64,000 nucleotides of DNA from Frankiaceae bacterium (GTDB lineage Bacteria > Actinomycetota > Actinomycetes > BP-191). A program made the position numbers and the translations under genes. The stretch spans positions 186,001 through 250,000 of the forward strand of contig DATMES010000001.1 in assembly GCA_035556555.1 (NCBI GenBank). Direction: 5' to 3'. The notes under the pieces were generated by a model that was given only the letters and a program-made list of their open reading frames with translations, made no database searches and was not told where the DNA came from. Shown in pieces: positions 44,306 to 54,319 of the stretch (within the stretch, counting starts at the first letter, position 1; every line of letters starts with the position of its first letter).

Positions 44306-44449
44306 CTCCTTACTCCTGGCCGTCGCGAGCGACGGCCGACGTGGTGGATCGCAAGGCGGAGGAGGAGCGCATAGCAGCGCTAGGCGCGACGACGACAACG
44401 CCGCGAGGCGCCGCGTCGGGCGCCGCGCAGCAGGCCGGGGAGTGAGGAG
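44306..44449 (+). repeat. Family A structured repeat, copy 3 (ctaE-ctaF gap)
   Basis: The outer stem pairs CTCCTTACTCC (44306-44316) with GGAGTGAGGAG (44439-44449). A perfect hairpin GGCCGTC-GCGAGC-GACGGCC lies at 44318-44337, the middle stem is 44336-44346 with 44409-44419, and GCGC-A-TAG/CTA-G-GCGC with a CAGCG loop spans 44367-44387. All conserved blocks are present, while stem sequences differ from copies 1 and 2. It fills the ctaE-ctaF gap inside a minus-strand operon, so transcription passes through it. Confidence 0.85.
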
Positions 44450-44459
44450 CCACGCCGAC

Positions 44460-45053
44460 CTACTTCAGCACGTAGAGCGTGAAGAACAGCGCGATCCAGA
44501 CCACGTCGACGAAGTGCCAGTACATCGACGCGCCCTCGACGGCCGCGTGGTGGGACTTGCTGAACTGCCCCGACATCGAGCGGATGAGCACGATGAACAG
44601 GTAGACCGCGCCGCCGAACACGTGCGCGCCGTGGAAGCCGGTGAGCACGTAGAACGTCGAGCCGTACACGCCGTCGCGGATCGTGAACTCCAGCGTGCTG
44701 TAGTCGTAGATCTGCCCCGCGAGGAAGATCACGCCGAGCAGCAGCGTGACGCCGACCCAGCGGGTGAGCGCCTTGACGTTGCCCTTGCGGATCGACATGA
44801 CGGCGATGTGCATCGTCACCGACGACAGCAGCAGGACGCCGGTGAAGATCGCGGGCACCGTCGCGTGCAGGTGCTCGAGGCCGGCGGGCGGCCACTCGTT
44901 GGCGTCGGCGCGGATGTTGAAGTACGCCGCGAACAGGCCGCCGAAGAACATCACCTCGGACGCGATGAACAGCACCATGCCGAGCAACGGCATGGACATG
45001 CCCTCAGGGCGTCCGGTGGTCTCGATCTCCTCCGTGGTGGCGACCGCGGTCAT
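44460..45053 (-). CDS. ctaE: Cytochrome c oxidase subunit III
   Basis: A 197-residue membrane subunit of the haem-copper oxidase with five helices, the short bacterial form. It shows LGMVLFIASEVMFFGGLFAAYF (about 24-45), with the conserved Glu, FTGVLLLSSVTMHIAV, FYVLTGFHGAHVFGGAVYLF (about 133-152), and the C-terminal EGASMYWHFVDVVWIALFFTLYVLK. The His and Glu positions match the family. Start ATG 45053, overlapping ctaD's stop by ATGA. Confidence 0.96.
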   Translation of the reverse strand: MTAVATTEEIETTGRPEGMSMPLLGMVLFIASEVMFFGGLFAAYFNIRADANEWPPAGLEHLHATVPAIFTGVLLLSSVTMHIAVMSIRKGNVKALTRWVGVTLLLGVIFLAGQIYDYSTLEFTIRDGVYGSTFYVLTGFHGAHVFGGAVYLFIVLIRSMSGQFSKSHHAAVEGASMYWHFVDVVWIALFFTLYVLK

Positions 45054-46711
45054 GCCGAGGCTCCCTTCGCGAGCGCGGCCTCGGCCTCACGTTCGAGACG
45101 GGCGTCCATGACCGGCCGCTCCGAGCGGATCGGCGGGATCGAGTCGAAGTTGTGCACCGGCGGCGGCGACGAGGTCCACCACTCGAGCGAGTTGCCGTTC
45201 CACGGGTCGTTGCCGGCGATGGGGCCCTTGCGCGACTTCCAGAGGTTGTAGAGGAACGGGAAGACGGAGACGCCGATGAGGAACGCGCCGAACGTCGACA
45301 CCTTGTTCCACGTCGCCCACTCGGGGTTGGCGGCGTAGGACGAGATGCGCCGCGGCATGCCCTCCAGGCCGAGGTGGTGCATCGGGAAGAACGCGATGTT
45401 GAACCCGAGGAACGTCAGCCAGAAGTGCACCTTGCCGAGCTTCTCGTCCATCATCCGGCCCGTGACCTTCGGGTACCAGAAGTAGAAGCTGGCGTAGACG
45501 CCGAAGACCGAGCCGCCGAAGAGCACGGCGTGGATGTGCGCGACGATCCAGTACGTGTCGTGCAGCGCGTAGTCGACGGGCGGCGAGGCGGAGAACATGC
45601 CGTTGAGGCCGCCGATGAGGAACATCGTCAGGAAGCCGAACGCGAAGAGCATCGGCGACTCGAACGTGATCTTCCCCTGCCACAGGGTGGCGATCCAGTT
45701 GAAGAACTTCACGCCCGTCGGCACCGCGATGAACGACGTCATGAGCGCGAAGAACGGTAAGAGGACCTGCCCGGTCGCGAACATGTGGTGCGCCCACACC
45801 GAGAAGCCGAGAGCGCCGATCGCGGCCGTCGCGAGGACGAACGCCTTGTAGCCGAACAGCGGCTTGCGGCTGAAGACGGGGATGACCTCGGAGATGAGGC
45901 CGAACGCCGGCAGGATCATGATGTAGACGGCCGGGTGGCTGTAGAACCAGAACAGGTTCTGGTACATGATCGCGTTGCCGCCGAACGCCGGGTCGAAGAA
46001 CGACCCGCCGTAGTTGCGGTCGATGAACAGCATGATCAGCGCGCTGGTCAGGACCGGCAGCGCGAGCAGCGTCAGGATGCTGGTCACGAGGATGTTCCAG
46101 GTGAAGACCGGCATCCGCCACATCGTCATGCCGGGCGCGCGCATCTTGAAGATCGTGACCATGAAGTTGATGGCGCCGAGCGTCGACGAGACGCCGACGA
46201 GGATCAGTCCCACGATCCAGAGGTCGGTGCCGTGGCCGTCGAGGAACCGCGCGTTCGTCAGCGGCGGGTACTCGGTCCAGCCCGCCTGCGCGGGGCCGCC
46301 GCCGGTGAGGTAGCCGGAGAAGACCGTGACGAAGCCGGCCGGCAGCAGCCAGAACGACAGCGCGTTGATGCGGGGGTACGCCATGTCGAGCGCGCCGACC
46401 TGCAGCGGGACGATGTAGTTACCCCAGCCGGCCCAGACCGGGATGATGAAGAAGAACAGCATCGCCGTCGCGTGCATCGTGAACATCTGGTTGTACGTGT
46501 CCGGGTCCTTGATGATCGTGCCCGCGGGGGACGCGAGCTGGGCCCGGACGACGAGGGCGAGGGCACCTCCGACCAGGAACGCGAAGAACGCGAAGTAGAG
46601 GTACATCACCCCGATCTTCTTGTGGTCCGTGGTGGTCAGGTAGTCGACCACCACCGACTTGCGCTTCGGCGTCGGGGACGCGGGAGCCGGCCGCGCTGCG
46701 ACGGTGGTCAC
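45050..46711 (-). CDS. ctaD: Cytochrome c oxidase subunit I
   Basis: The catalytic subunit, 553 residues and 12 helices, which holds low-spin haem a and the haem a3-CuB centre that reduces oxygen. FTMHATAMLFFFIIPVWAGWGNY carries a haem ligand. WFYSHPAVYIMILPAFGLISEVI has the His-Tyr cross-link pair, WAHHMFATG the CuB histidines, and HDTYWIVAHIHAVLFGGSVFG the last haem ligands. Start at 46711 (VTTVAARPAPASPTPKRKSV). It lies between ctaC and ctaE in the operon. Confidence 0.97.
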   Translation of the reverse strand: MTTVAARPAPASPTPKRKSVVVDYLTTTDHKKIGVMYLYFAFFAFLVGGALALVVRAQLASPAGTIIKDPDTYNQMFTMHATAMLFFFIIPVWAGWGNYIVPLQVGALDMAYPRINALSFWLLPAGFVTVFSGYLTGGGPAQAGWTEYPPLTNARFLDGHGTDLWIVGLILVGVSSTLGAINFMVTIFKMRAPGMTMWRMPVFTWNILVTSILTLLALPVLTSALIMLFIDRNYGGSFFDPAFGGNAIMYQNLFWFYSHPAVYIMILPAFGLISEVIPVFSRKPLFGYKAFVLATAAIGALGFSVWAHHMFATGQVLLPFFALMTSFIAVPTGVKFFNWIATLWQGKITFESPMLFAFGFLTMFLIGGLNGMFSASPPVDYALHDTYWIVAHIHAVLFGGSVFGVYASFYFWYPKVTGRMMDEKLGKVHFWLTFLGFNIAFFPMHHLGLEGMPRRISSYAANPEWATWNKVSTFGAFLIGVSVFPFLYNLWKSRKGPIAGNDPWNGNSLEWWTSSPPPVHNFDSIPPIRSERPVMDARLEREAEAALAKGASA

Positions 46712-46772
46712 TGTGCCTCCTCAACGGGCCGGGGCCGGCCCGCGGCGTTCGTGGTTCCTCGGCGGGCGCCCG

Positions 46773-47822
46773 TCACTGGACGACCAGCCTGCCTTGCATC
46801 AGCGGGTGGACCTGGCACCAGAACGTGTAGTCGTCGCTCGGCTGCTGGGCCGGCAGCTGCGCGCTGGCCGAGCCCTTGTCCTGGACGATCTCGGTCCGCG
46901 CCAGCGCCGGCCCGGCGATGTCGCTGCCCTTGACGACGGCGACGTTGTGCGGCAGCCCGCCGCCGTTGACGAACTCGATCTTCGCCGGGGCGCCGGCCTT
47001 GACGTAGACGCACTGCTCGACGAACTCCGACGCGCCGGGCACGGAGTTGATCGTGACCTCGCTCGTGGCCTTGCCCGTCTCCTTGCACTCCGGGCGCGGC
47101 GGCACGAACTCGTTGAACCACTTGTCGAACTCCGTGCGCCCGACCGCCTTGACCGAGAACGTCATGAGCGCGTGCTCGGTGCCGCAGAGCTCGGCGCACT
47201 GGCCCTTGTAGATGCCGGGCGCGTTGAACGTCATGTCGAAGCCGTTGGCCTTGCCGGGGACGACGTCGCGCTTGAACAGCGTCTCCGGCACCCAGAACGA
47301 GTGGATGACGTTGTCGGAGCGCAGCTCGATGTGCACGGTCTCGCCGACGGGCACGACCAGCTGCGGGGGCGTGCGGTTGTTCTGCGTCTTGACGAGGACC
47401 TTGGTGCCGGCCTTGTTGGTGCCGTAGTCGAACGTCCACGACCACTGGTAGCCCTTGACCTCGACCACCGCGGCGTAGCTGTCCTTCGGCGTGTCGATGG
47501 CCCTGATGGTCACGAACGACATCGCGAACAGCGCGAGCACGATGACCGTCGGGACCGCGGTCCAGATGATCTCGAACGTCGTGTTGCCGTGCGTCTGCGG
47601 CGGCAGCGTGTCGTCGCCGGGGCGCTTCCGGTAGCGGATGGCGCTCAGCAGGATCATGCCGACCACGCCGACGCCGACGACGAGCGCGATGCCCAGCACG
47701 ATGTTGTACAGCGTGTGGATCTTCTCGCCCTGCGCCGTCACCGGCTGCTGAGCGCACGCGGTGAGCAGGAGGGGGGCCACGGCGGCAGCGATCAGCCGCA
47801 GGTGTCGCCCGACTGGTCGCAC
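46773..47822 (-). CDS. ctaC: Cytochrome c oxidase subunit II fused to a C-terminal cupredoxin
   Basis: A 349-residue lipoprotein subunit. The signal ends with lipobox LLLTAC (Cys23). Two helices (about 38-61 and 83-106) are followed by the CuA domain, with VIHSFW (His174) and CAELCGTEHALM (Cys209, Glu211, Cys213, His217, Met220). After a linker, residues 255-349 form a second cupredoxin-like domain with candidate type-1 copper ligands His292 (LPHNVAVV), Cys336, His339 and Met342 (FWCQVHPLMQG). The start is GTG 47822, which gives a normal signal peptide; a longer frame to 47924 is Arg-rich and unlikely. Confidence 0.93.
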   Translation of the reverse strand: MRPVGRHLRLIAAAVAPLLLTACAQQPVTAQGEKIHTLYNIVLGIALVVGVGVVGMILLSAIRYRKRPGDDTLPPQTHGNTTFEIIWTAVPTVIVLALFAMSFVTIRAIDTPKDSYAAVVEVKGYQWSWTFDYGTNKAGTKVLVKTQNNRTPPQLVVPVGETVHIELRSDNVIHSFWVPETLFKRDVVPGKANGFDMTFNAPGIYKGQCAELCGTEHALMTFSVKAVGRTEFDKWFNEFVPPRPECKETGKATSEVTINSVPGASEFVEQCVYVKAGAPAKIEFVNGGGLPHNVAVVKGSDIAGPALARTEIVQDKGSASAQLPAQQPSDDYTFWCQVHPLMQGRLVVQ

Positions 47823-47995
47823 GGGAGGTGCTCGCCTCGCTTCCGGCTTACGCGCCCGCGCGCGACGCGCGGGCCTTGGTGAGGGCGTTCGCGGGCGACG
47901 GGCGCGCGGACGCCGTACGCGCAAAACCTAACGACCCGAAGGCCCCGGTACAACTTGGCCACGCAGCGTGTCGCACGTCCCCTTACGCTGCTGCC

Positions 47996-48811
47996 GTGGT
48001 CCTCCTGCGCTGGCACGCGGACCCGGTCGTGGCGGCCGGGATCGCTCTGCTCGCGTTCGCGGGGATCTGGGCGGTTCGCCGGGTGCCGTCGGTGCCCCGC
48101 GCGCGGCGCCGGTGGTTCTCCCTGGCGTTGCTCGTGCTGGTCCTGGCGCTCATGTCGCCGCTGGCCACCGTGGCCGAGGAGCGCTTCAGCGTGCACATGG
48201 TCCAGCACCTGCTGCTGTCGTACGTCGCGGCGCCGTTCCTCGCCCTGTCGGCGCCGGTGACGGTGGCGTTGCAGGCGCTGGGGCCCGGCCGAGGGCGCCG
48301 GCGGCTGCTGGCCGTGCTGCACAGCCGCGTCCTGGCCGTCGTGGCCCATCCGGTCGTGGCCTGGGTGGCGTTCGCGGTGGTCATGTACGTCACGCACTTC
48401 TCGCCGCTCTACGACGCCGCGCTCGGCTCGTCCGTGCTGCACGGGCTCGAGCACGTGCTGTACCTGTCGGCCGCGTGCCTGTTCTGGTGGCCGGTCGTGC
48501 GTCGCGACCCGGTGCCGGGGTCGTTCCCCTGGCCCGCGCGGCTGCTGTACCTGTTCCTGGCGATGCCGCTGCAGTCGTTCCTCGGGGTGGCGATCTACTC
48601 CTCGGACTCGGTGCTGTACGACCACTACGCCGCGCGGCTATGGGCGGGTGCGCTGGCCGACCAGCAGCTCGCGGGCGCGTTGATGTGGGGCGCGGGCGAC
48701 GCCGCGATGCTCACCGCCCTGGCCTGCGCCCTGGCGGCCTGGATGCGCCACGACGCCCGCGAGACCGTACGGCTCGACGCCCAGCTCGACGCGCTGCGCG
48801 CGGGGCGTTAG
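47996..48811 (+). CDS. ctaG: Cytochrome c oxidase assembly protein CtaG
   Basis: A 271-residue membrane protein of the caa3-type CtaG family with about seven helices. It has FSVHMVQHLLLSYVAAPFLAL (about 63-83), HPVVAWVAFAVVMYVTHFSPLYDAAL and LGVAIYSSDSVLYDHYA, whose His and Met/Tyr positions suggest copper binding. It is probably needed to deliver copper to the oxidase. The start is GTG 47996, giving an almost leaderless mRNA with TTACGCT just upstream. It is divergent from ctaC. Confidence 0.9.
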   Translation: MVLLRWHADPVVAAGIALLAFAGIWAVRRVPSVPRARRRWFSLALLVLVLALMSPLATVAEERFSVHMVQHLLLSYVAAPFLALSAPVTVALQALGPGRGRRRLLAVLHSRVLAVVAHPVVAWVAFAVVMYVTHFSPLYDAALGSSVLHGLEHVLYLSAACLFWWPVVRRDPVPGSFPWPARLLYLFLAMPLQSFLGVAIYSSDSVLYDHYAARLWAGALADQQLAGALMWGAGDAAMLTALACALAAWMRHDARETVRLDAQLDALRAGR

Positions 48812-48858
48812 CGCCGTTCTCTGAAGATCACCACGTTCAAGACGGCTGTTGAACGCTC

Positions 48859-48909
48859 CAACGTGGGATGTCCAGGCACTCCCTGCGTGCCCGATGGCAT
48901 CCCACGTTG
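48859..48909. terminator. Hairpin between convergent ctaG and ctaB
   Basis: CAACGTGGGATG (48859-48870) and CATCCCACGTTG (48898-48909) pair perfectly over 12 bp. The 27-nt loop contains a smaller GGCA/TGCC stem. The position between converging genes fits a bidirectional terminator. Confidence 0.55.
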
Positions 48910-48921
48910 AGCGGCCGCCTT

Positions 48922-48969
48922 CGGGGTGCGAATTGCGCTTTTTCGCCGCACGGGGCGCAACCCGGTTGC
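48922..48969. repeat. Family D 48-bp repeat, copy 2
   Basis: Nearly identical to 38717-38764: CGGGGTGCGA, then TGCGCTTTTT, then the palindrome GCAACC-C-GGTTGC (48957-48969). It sits next to the ctaG/ctaB terminator hairpin, again in a convergent gap. No protein frame is supported. Confidence 0.7.
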
Positions 48970-49027
48970 ATGCTGACCGGCGGTGCGGTCACCCAGGCCG
49001 CGGTGCGCGCCCACCGCCCCCGCGGCC

Positions 49028-49941
<914 letters not shown>

Positions 49942-49945
<4 letters not shown>

Positions 49946-50913
49946 GCCGTCACCGCCTGAGCGCGGGCCCGCTCGACCGCCACCTCGGGCAGCGCCCAGC
50001 GCGCCCGCAGCGCCACGACGAGCAGCGCGGTGACGAGCCACGAGCCCACGGCGAGGTGCGGCGCGACCGACCACGCCTCCAGCTTGAACCAGATGTTCAG
50101 CGCGCCGAGCGTGATCTGCACACCGGTCAGGACGACGGCCACGAGAGCGGCACGCCGTACGAGCGCCTCGGACCGGCGCGCCTTGAGGTAGAGGAGGACG
50201 ACGAGCACGGCGATGGCGTACGCCGTCAGCCGGTGCGCGACGTGGAGCACCTGCTGGACGTTGTCGAACGCGCCGGGGAGCACGCGGCCGTTGAACGAGG
50301 GGAACGTCCCGTACGCCAGCCCCGCCGAGTGCCCCGTGACCGCCGACCCGAGCAGCATCTGGGCCAGCGTGAGCCCGAGCGCCGCCGCGGAGAGCCCCGC
50401 GAGGCCGCCGACGGCGGGACCGAGGGACGTACGGCCGCGTCCCACCGCGTGCAGCACGACGTACACCCCGAGCGCCAGGATCGACAGCGCGCCGGCGAGG
50501 TGCAGCGTGACGGACTCGGCGTGCAGCTTCAGCCAGACCACGATGGCGCCGAGCACGGCCTGGGAGAGGACGGCGGGGACCATCCAGTACGTCACCAGGC
50601 GGACGTTGCGCGGCTGACCCGACCGCTTGGCCGCCACCGCGAGCACGCAGATGAGCACGATGAGGACCGACGCCCACAGCCGGTGGCTGTGCTCGATCCA
50701 CGCCAGCTTCAGCGCGCCCCAGGCGAGCGACGACGGCGGGTTGAGGGAGCCGTGGCAGGTGGGCCAGTCGGGGCAGCCGAGCCCGGCCTCCATCGCGCGG
50801 ACGAAGCCGCCGAGCCCGATGAGGACGAGCGTCGCCGCGACCGTTCCCACGGCCAGCTTGCCGAAGCGGGTCACACGCACCTGGTCGGATCGAGGGCGCG
50901 CCGGACGCGCCAC
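49942..50913 (-). CDS. ctaA: Haem A synthase (COX15/CtaA)
   Basis: A 323-residue membrane enzyme that oxidises haem O to haem A for the oxidase. It has eight helices. The periplasmic loop [12 protein letters not shown] (about 45-56) carries the two cysteines of the family. Haem-binding histidines appear in [38 protein letters not shown] and [12 protein letters not shown]. Start at 50913; the alternative VRVTRFGKL is 12 residues downstream. It is the first gene of the ctaA-ctaB pair on the minus strand. Confidence 0.95.
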
Positions 50914-50979
50914 AGCAGCAGGGAGACGGGTAGCACTCTACCCCGCGCGCGCCCGCGCCCAGCCCGCACCGACCCGGCG

Positions 50980-51049
50980 GTTACTGGTGAGTAGCGGCGC
51001 CGGCCACGCACGAACCGGTGAACGGCGCAGCCGCCACCCACCAGTCACC
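50980..51049. repeat. Family B palindrome, copy 2
   Basis: GGTTACTGGTGAGTAGCGGC (50979-50998) pairs with 51030-51049 with three mismatches around a 31-nt loop. Stem and loop match the element at 60665-60733 in reverse orientation: loops share GCACGAAC...GGTGAACGGCGC. It lies between the divergent starts of ctaA and tkt, where a terminator would not be needed. Its function is unknown. Confidence 0.7.
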
Positions 51050-51131
51050 ACGCGCTCCGGGCGCCGGGAGCGCGCACCGGACCCGGAGATAGGGTGGCCG
51101 TACTGAGCCAGTACGCGCCCCGAGGAGCCAG

Positions 51132-53183
51132 GTGAGCACGCCGCCCAAGCCCAAGACCGGCCCCAAGGACCTCGACGAGCGCGCGATCGACGTCGCCCGC
51201 GCCCTCGCCATGGACGCCGTCCAGAAGGCCAACTCCGGCCACCCCGGCACCCCCATGGCGCTGGCGCCGCTCGCGCACACGCTGTTCCAGGAGGTGCTGC
51301 GGCACGACCCGAGCGACCCCCAGTGGGAGGGCCGCGACCGCTTCGTGCTGTCCGCGGGTCACGCGTCGATGCTCATCTACGCCCAGCTGTTCCTCACCGG
51401 CTACGGCCTCTCGCTCGACGACATCAAGGCGTTCCGCCAGTGGGGCTCCCGCACGCCCGGCCACCCCGAGGTCCACCACACCGCGGGCGTCGAGACGACC
51501 ACGGGCCCGCTCGGGCAGGGCTTCGGCAACGCCGTCGGCATGGCCATGGCGCTGCGCCACACCGCCGCGTCGTGGGATCCGGAGGGCGAGGGGCTGTTCG
51601 ACCCCACCGTCTACGTCATCTGCTCAGACGGCGACCTCGAGGAGGGCATCACGGCCGAGGCGGCCAGCCTCGCCGGCCACCAGAAGCTCGGCAACCTCGT
51701 CTTCGTCTGGGACGACAACCACATCTCCATCGAGGGCGACACGGCGGTCGCGTTCAGCGAGGACGTGCTCCAGCGCTTCGAGGCGTACGGCTTCCACACC
51801 CAGCGCGTCGACAACGCGGAGGACCGCGACGCCATCCGCGCCGCGCTCACGGCGGCGAAGGACGAGCGCGACCGGCCGAGCATGATCGCGCTGCGCTCGC
51901 ACATCGGCTGGCCGTCCCCGACCAAGATGGACACCGGCGCGGCGCACGGCTCCCCCCTCGGCGAGGAGGAGATCCGGGTCGTCAAGGAGATCCTCGGGAT
52001 GGACCCAGACGAGCACTTCGCCGTGCCCGACGACGTGCTCGCGCACTGCCGCGGCGCCGTCGAGCGCGGCAAGGCGGCGCACGCCGAGTGGGACGCCCGC
52101 CTCGCGGCGTGGGCGGACAAGCACGCCGACCGCGCCGCCGAGCGCGAGCGCGTGCTCGCCCGCAAGCTGCCCGCGGGCTGGGCGGAGAAGCTGCCGACGT
52201 TCGAGGCGGGCAGCAAGCTCGCCACGCGCGAGGCGTCCGGCAAGGTCATCAACGCCGTCGCCGACGTCCTCCCCGAGCTGTGGGGCGGCTCCGCCGACCT
52301 CGCCGGCAGCAACAACACCACCATCGAGGGCGCCCCCTCGTACCTCGCCGAGTCCCCCACAGGCCGCGTCCTGCACTTCGGCATCCGCGAGCACGCCATG
52401 GGCTCGACGATGAACGGCATGGCGCTGGTGGGCGGCGTGCGGCCGTTCGGCGGGACGTTCCTCGTGTTCAGCGACTACATGCGCCCGGCCGTACGCCTCG
52501 CCGCCCTGATGGGCCTGCCGGTGACGTACGTCTGGACGCACGACTCCATCGGCCTCGGCGAGGACGGCCCGACGCACCAGCCGGTCGAGCACCTGCTGGC
52601 GCTGCGCGCGATCCCCGGGCTCGACGTCGTACGCCCCGCCGACGCCCGCGAGACCGCCGTCGCCTGGCGCACCGTGCTTGAACGGAGCGACCGCCCCGCG
52701 GGCCTGGCCCTCACCCGGCAGAAGCTCCGGACCCTCTCCGGCGACGCGAGCGGGACGGCGAGGGGCGCGTACGTCGTCGCCGACCCCGAGACCGACGTCC
52801 CGAGCGTCATCCTCATCGGCACCGGCTCCGAGGTGCACGTGGCCCTCGAGGCCCGCGAGCGGCTCGAGGCCGCCGGCGTCCCCACGCGCGTCGTGTCGAT
52901 GCCGTGCGTCGAGTGGTTCGCCGAGCAGGACCAGTCGTACCGCGACTCCGTCCTCCTGCCGTCCGTGAAGGCCCGCGTGAGCGTGGAGGCGGGCGTCACG
53001 CTGGGTTGGGAGCGCTGGGTGGGTGAGAACGGCGCCAGCGTGGGCATCGACCACTTCGGGGCGTCCGCTCCGTACGAGGTCCTCTACGAGCAGTTCGGCA
53101 TCACCGCGGAGCGGGTCGCCGCCGCCGCGCAACGCAGCCTCTCCCTGCTCGGCGCCACGCAGGGAGCACCGACCGGAAACTAG
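51132..53183 (+). CDS. tkt: Transketolase
   Basis: A thiamine-diphosphate enzyme of 683 residues, standard length, of the non-oxidative pentose phosphate pathway. It shows [19 protein letters not shown] (about 17-35), the ThDP motif [33 protein letters not shown] (about 159-191), [21 protein letters not shown] and [18 protein letters not shown] with the catalytic Glu. Start GTG 51132 with GAGGAGCCAGGT before it. First gene of the tkt-tal-pgi-zwf-opcA-pgl operon. Confidence 0.97.
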   Translation: MSTPPKPKTGPKDLDERAIDVARALAMDAVQKANSGHPGTPMALAPLAHTLFQEVLRHDPSDPQWEGRDRFVLSAGHASMLIYAQLFLTGYGLSLDDIKAFRQWGSRTPGHPEVHHTAGVETTTGPLGQGFGNAVGMAMALRHTAASWDPEGEGLFDPTVYVICSDGDLEEGITAEAASLAGHQKLGNLVFVWDDNHISIEGDTAVAFSEDVLQRFEAYGFHTQRVDNAEDRDAIRAALTAAKDERDRPSMIALRSHIGWPSPTKMDTGAAHGSPLGEEEIRVVKEILGMDPDEHFAVPDDVLAHCRGAVERGKAAHAEWDARLAAWADKHADRAAERERVLARKLPAGWAEKLPTFEAGSKLATREASGKVINAVADVLPELWGGSADLAGSNNTTIEGAPSYLAESPTGRVLHFGIREHAMGSTMNGMALVGGVRPFGGTFLVFSDYMRPAVRLAALMGLPVTYVWTHDSIGLGEDGPTHQPVEHLLALRAIPGLDVVRPADARETAVAWRTVLERSDRPAGLALTRQKLRTLSGDASGTARGAYVVADPETDVPSVILIGTGSEVHVALEARERLEAAGVPTRVVSMPCVEWFAEQDQSYRDSVLLPSVKARVSVEAGVTLGWERWVGENGASVGIDHFGASAPYEVLYEQFGITAERVAAAAQRSLSLLGATQGAPTGN

Positions 53184-53191
53184 GAGCACAC

Positions 53192-54319
53192 GTGTCCGTC
53201 CTCGACGACCTGGCCTCGGCCGGGGTCGCGATCTGGCTCGACGACCTCTCGCGCGAGCGGCTGCGGTCCGGCAACCTCGCCGATCTCGTCGCCACGAAGA
53301 ACGTCGTCGGCGTCACCACCAACCCGACGATCTTCCAGAAGGCGATGGAGCGCGGCGACGCGTACGACGAGCAGGTCACCGACCTGGCGTTGCGCGGCAT
53401 CGGGCTGGACGAGGCGGTGCGGCTGATCCAGACCGCCGACGTACGCGAGGCGTGCGACGTGCTGCGCCCGGCGTACGACGCCTCCGGCGGCGCCGACGGC
53501 CGCGTCTCGATCGAGGTCGACCCCGGCCTGGCCCGCGACGCGGCGAAGACCGTCGCCGAGGCCCGCGCGCTGTGGTGGCTCGTCGACCGGCCGAACGTCT
53601 TCATCAAGATCCCCGCGACGGTCGAGGGCCTGGAGGCCATCACCGCCACGACCCGCGCGGGCATCAGCGTCAACGTCACCCTGATCTTCTCGCTCCAGCG
53701 CTACGAGGCCGTCATGGAGGCGTACCTCCTCGGCCTGGAGCAGCGGCTCGCCGACGGCGGCACGCTCGACGGCATGGAGTCGGTGGCGTCGTTCTTCGTG
53801 TCTCGCGTCGACACCGAGATCGACCACCGGCTCGACGTGATCGCCAAGGAGTCGGGCGACACCGCGCGCGTGGAGACCGCGAAGCGGCTGCGCGGCGAGG
53901 CCGCGATCGCCAACGCCCGGCTGGCGTACGAGGCGTACGAGCGCGTCTTCGCCACCGACCGCTGGCGCGCGCTGGAGGCCAAGGGCGCCAAGAAGCAGCG
54001 GCCGCTCTGGGCGTCCACGGGCGTGAAGGACCCGGCGTACGACGACACGCGCTACGTCGTCGAGCTCGTCGCGCCAGGCACCGTCAACACCATGCCCGAG
54101 CCGACGCTCGACGCCGTCCTCGACCACGGCAGGATCCGCGGCGCGACGGGCGCGGGGTCGTACGACGAGGCCCGCGCGACGCTCGCCGACCTCGCGGAGA
54201 TCGGCGTCGACTACGACGACGTCGTCGACACCCTCGAGAAGGAGGGCGTCGAGAAGTTCGACGCGTCGTGGGCGCAGCTGCGCGAGCAGGTCTCGACCGA
54301 GCTGGCCAAGAAGCGTTGA
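53192..54319 (+). CDS. tal: Transaldolase
   Basis: A 375-residue transaldolase of the actinobacterial type. It has [11 protein letters not shown] (about 42-52) and [13 protein letters not shown]. The Schiff-base lysine is in [16 protein letters not shown] (about 134-149), followed by [16 protein letters not shown] and [13 protein letters not shown]. It starts at GTG 53192, with AGGAGC just after the tkt stop. Its TGA overlaps the TTG start of pgi, so the two are translationally coupled. In some bacteria these two enzymes are fused. Confidence 0.96.
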   Translation: MSVLDDLASAGVAIWLDDLSRERLRSGNLADLVATKNVVGVTTNPTIFQKAMERGDAYDEQVTDLALRGIGLDEAVRLIQTADVREACDVLRPAYDASGGADGRVSIEVDPGLARDAAKTVAEARALWWLVDRPNVFIKIPATVEGLEAITATTRAGISVNVTLIFSLQRYEAVMEAYLLGLEQRLADGGTLDGMESVASFFVSRVDTEIDHRLDVIAKESGDTARVETAKRLRGEAAIANARLAYEAYERVFATDRWRALEAKGAKKQRPLWASTGVKDPAYDDTRYVVELVAPGTVNTMPEPTLDAVLDHGRIRGATGAGSYDEARATLADLAEIGVDYDDVVDTLEKEGVEKFDASWAQLREQVSTELAKKR

